Shown in pieces: positions 6,097-6,795 of a DNA stretch of 6,795 nucleotides. Position 1 is the stretch's first letter. The number at the start of each line of letters is the position of its first letter. Under the pieces are notes generated by a model that searched no databases, was not told the DNA's origin, and saw only the letters and a program-made list of their open reading frames with translations. This stretch comes from Clostridium_Z sp040797585 (lineage in GTDB: Bacteria > Bacillota > Clostridia > Clostridiales > Clostridiaceae). The stretch is from NCBI RefSeq assembly GCF_040797585.1, contig NZ_JBFNEO010000158.1:1-6795 (forward strand), written 5' to 3'. Position numbers and translations under genes: made by a program.

Positions 6097-6107
6097 AAGC
6101 TTATTAT
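6092..6107. repeat. 16-bp perfect palindrome over the tilS -10 and start site
   Basis: ATAATAAGCTTATTAT is a perfect dyad centred on AGCT at 6099/6100. It covers most of the -10 hexamer and the predicted transcription start. It could be an operator or simply the outcome of A/T-rich composition. No regulator can be named. Confidence 0.4.
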
Positions 6108-6129
6108 TATGTTACTAGGAAGTGGGTAA

Positions 6130-6795
6130 ATGATAGTAAAGGTTAGAGATTTTGTTAAAGAAAATAATATGATATCTAAGAATGATAAGGTTCTAGTAGC
6201 TTTATCAGGAGGACCAGATTCTATTTGTTTAATACATATATTAAATGAACTTAAAGATGAACTAGGTATAGAAATACTGGCAGCCCATTTAAATCATTGC
6301 TTAAGAGGAGAGGATGCTAATAAAGATGAAGAGTACGTAAGAGAATTTTGTAAAAGTTTAAACATCCAATGCTATGTAAAAAGAGTAGATATAAATAGGT
6401 ATGCTAAGGAGAGAGCTTTATCAAGTGAGATGGCAGGGCGAGAAGCTAGGTATGAATTCTTTAATGACTTAAAAGAAGAGTTTAATATTAATAAGATAGC
6501 AGTAGCCCACAATTTAAATGATCAAGCTGAAACTGTTCTTATGAGACTTATGAGGGGAACAGGAATAGAAGGACTTATAGGAATAAGACCTGTTAGAGAT
6601 AATATTTATATAAGACCTATACTATCTTTAAATAGACATGAGATAGAAGCCTATTGTGAGGATAATAAGCTTTTACCTAGGATAGATAAGACTAATTTAG
6701 AGACTATATATTCTCGAAATAAGGTAAGACTTGAACTTATTCCTTATATTGAGAAAAATTTTAATGAAGATATTATAAATACCCTAAATAGATTT
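6130..6795 (+). CDS. tilS: tRNA(Ile)-lysidine synthetase, 3' end cut by the window
   Basis: TilS uses ATP and lysine to convert C34 of the CAU-anticodon tRNA-Ile into lysidine, so that it reads AUA and is charged with Ile. AUA is frequent in these genes, so the enzyme should matter here. The frame is open from ATG 6130 to the window end (222 codons of a usual 430-470), preceded by AGGAAG at 6117-6122. The N-terminal PP-loop SGGPDS is at 26-31, HLNHCLRG at 53-60, and the family motif with DQAETVLMRLMRGTG at 131-145. TNLETIYSRNKVRLELIP at 188-205 fits the end of the catalytic domain. All are intact; the C-terminal tRNA-binding domains lie outside. The position after spoIIE matches clostridial order; in B. 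subtilis yabS and yabT lie between them. Confidence 0.95.
   Translation, partial: MIVKVRDFVKENNMISKNDKVLVALSGGPDSICLIHILNELKDELGIEILAAHLNHCLRGEDANKDEEYVREFCKSLNIQCYVKRVDINRYAKERALSSEMAGREARYEFFNDLKEEFNINKIAVAHNLNDQAETVLMRLMRGTGIEGLIGIRPVRDNIYIRPILSLNRHEIEAYCEDNKLLPRIDKTNLETIYSRNKVRLELIPYIEKNFNEDIINTLNRF

Overview
The window is strongly AT-rich, uses AT-rich codons, has strong AGGAGG-type ribosome binding sites and carries spoIIE. It therefore looks like chromosomal DNA of an endospore-forming low-GC Firmicute, most likely Clostridium or a close relative. The species cannot be fixed from the sequence alone.

Layout, all on the + strand: (1) the 3' two-thirds of an elongator tRNA-Met with its terminator (1-89); (2) about 650 bp of AT-rich DNA with no convincing gene, ending in a promoter covered by a pair of arginine-repressor (ARG) boxes (741-780); (3) a three-gene ABC importer operon for a polar amino acid, probably arginine: lipoprotein binding protein (815-1618), permease (1638-2324) and ATPase (2311-3033), closed by a long hairpin at 3116-3160; (4) about 500 bp of intergenic DNA holding three perfect DnaA boxes, two of them in the arms of an inverted repeat, followed by a promoter with an unusually long 21-bp spacer; (5) spoIIE (3662-6025), the sporulation phosphatase that activates sigma-F, with its own terminator; (6) an extended -10 promoter and the first 222 codons of tilS, the tRNA-Ile lysidine synthetase, cut by the window end.

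The tRNA-Met / spoIIE / tilS order matches a block I recall from Bacillus subtilis and clostridia. The arginine-type transporter appears to be an insertion into it. The binding protein captures the amino acid outside the membrane, the permease (probably a homodimer) forms the channel and the ATPase drives transport. The twin ARG boxes suggest repression by ArgR when arginine is plentiful. SpoIIE and TilS are separate transcription units by the terminator and promoter evidence.

No mobile element, CRISPR array, phage gene or new multi-gene system is visible. The observation most worth following is the DnaA-box cluster just upstream of the spoIIE promoter. It could connect replication initiation with sporulation, or act as a DnaA-titration site. 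The operators and promoters are read by eye and are inferences.
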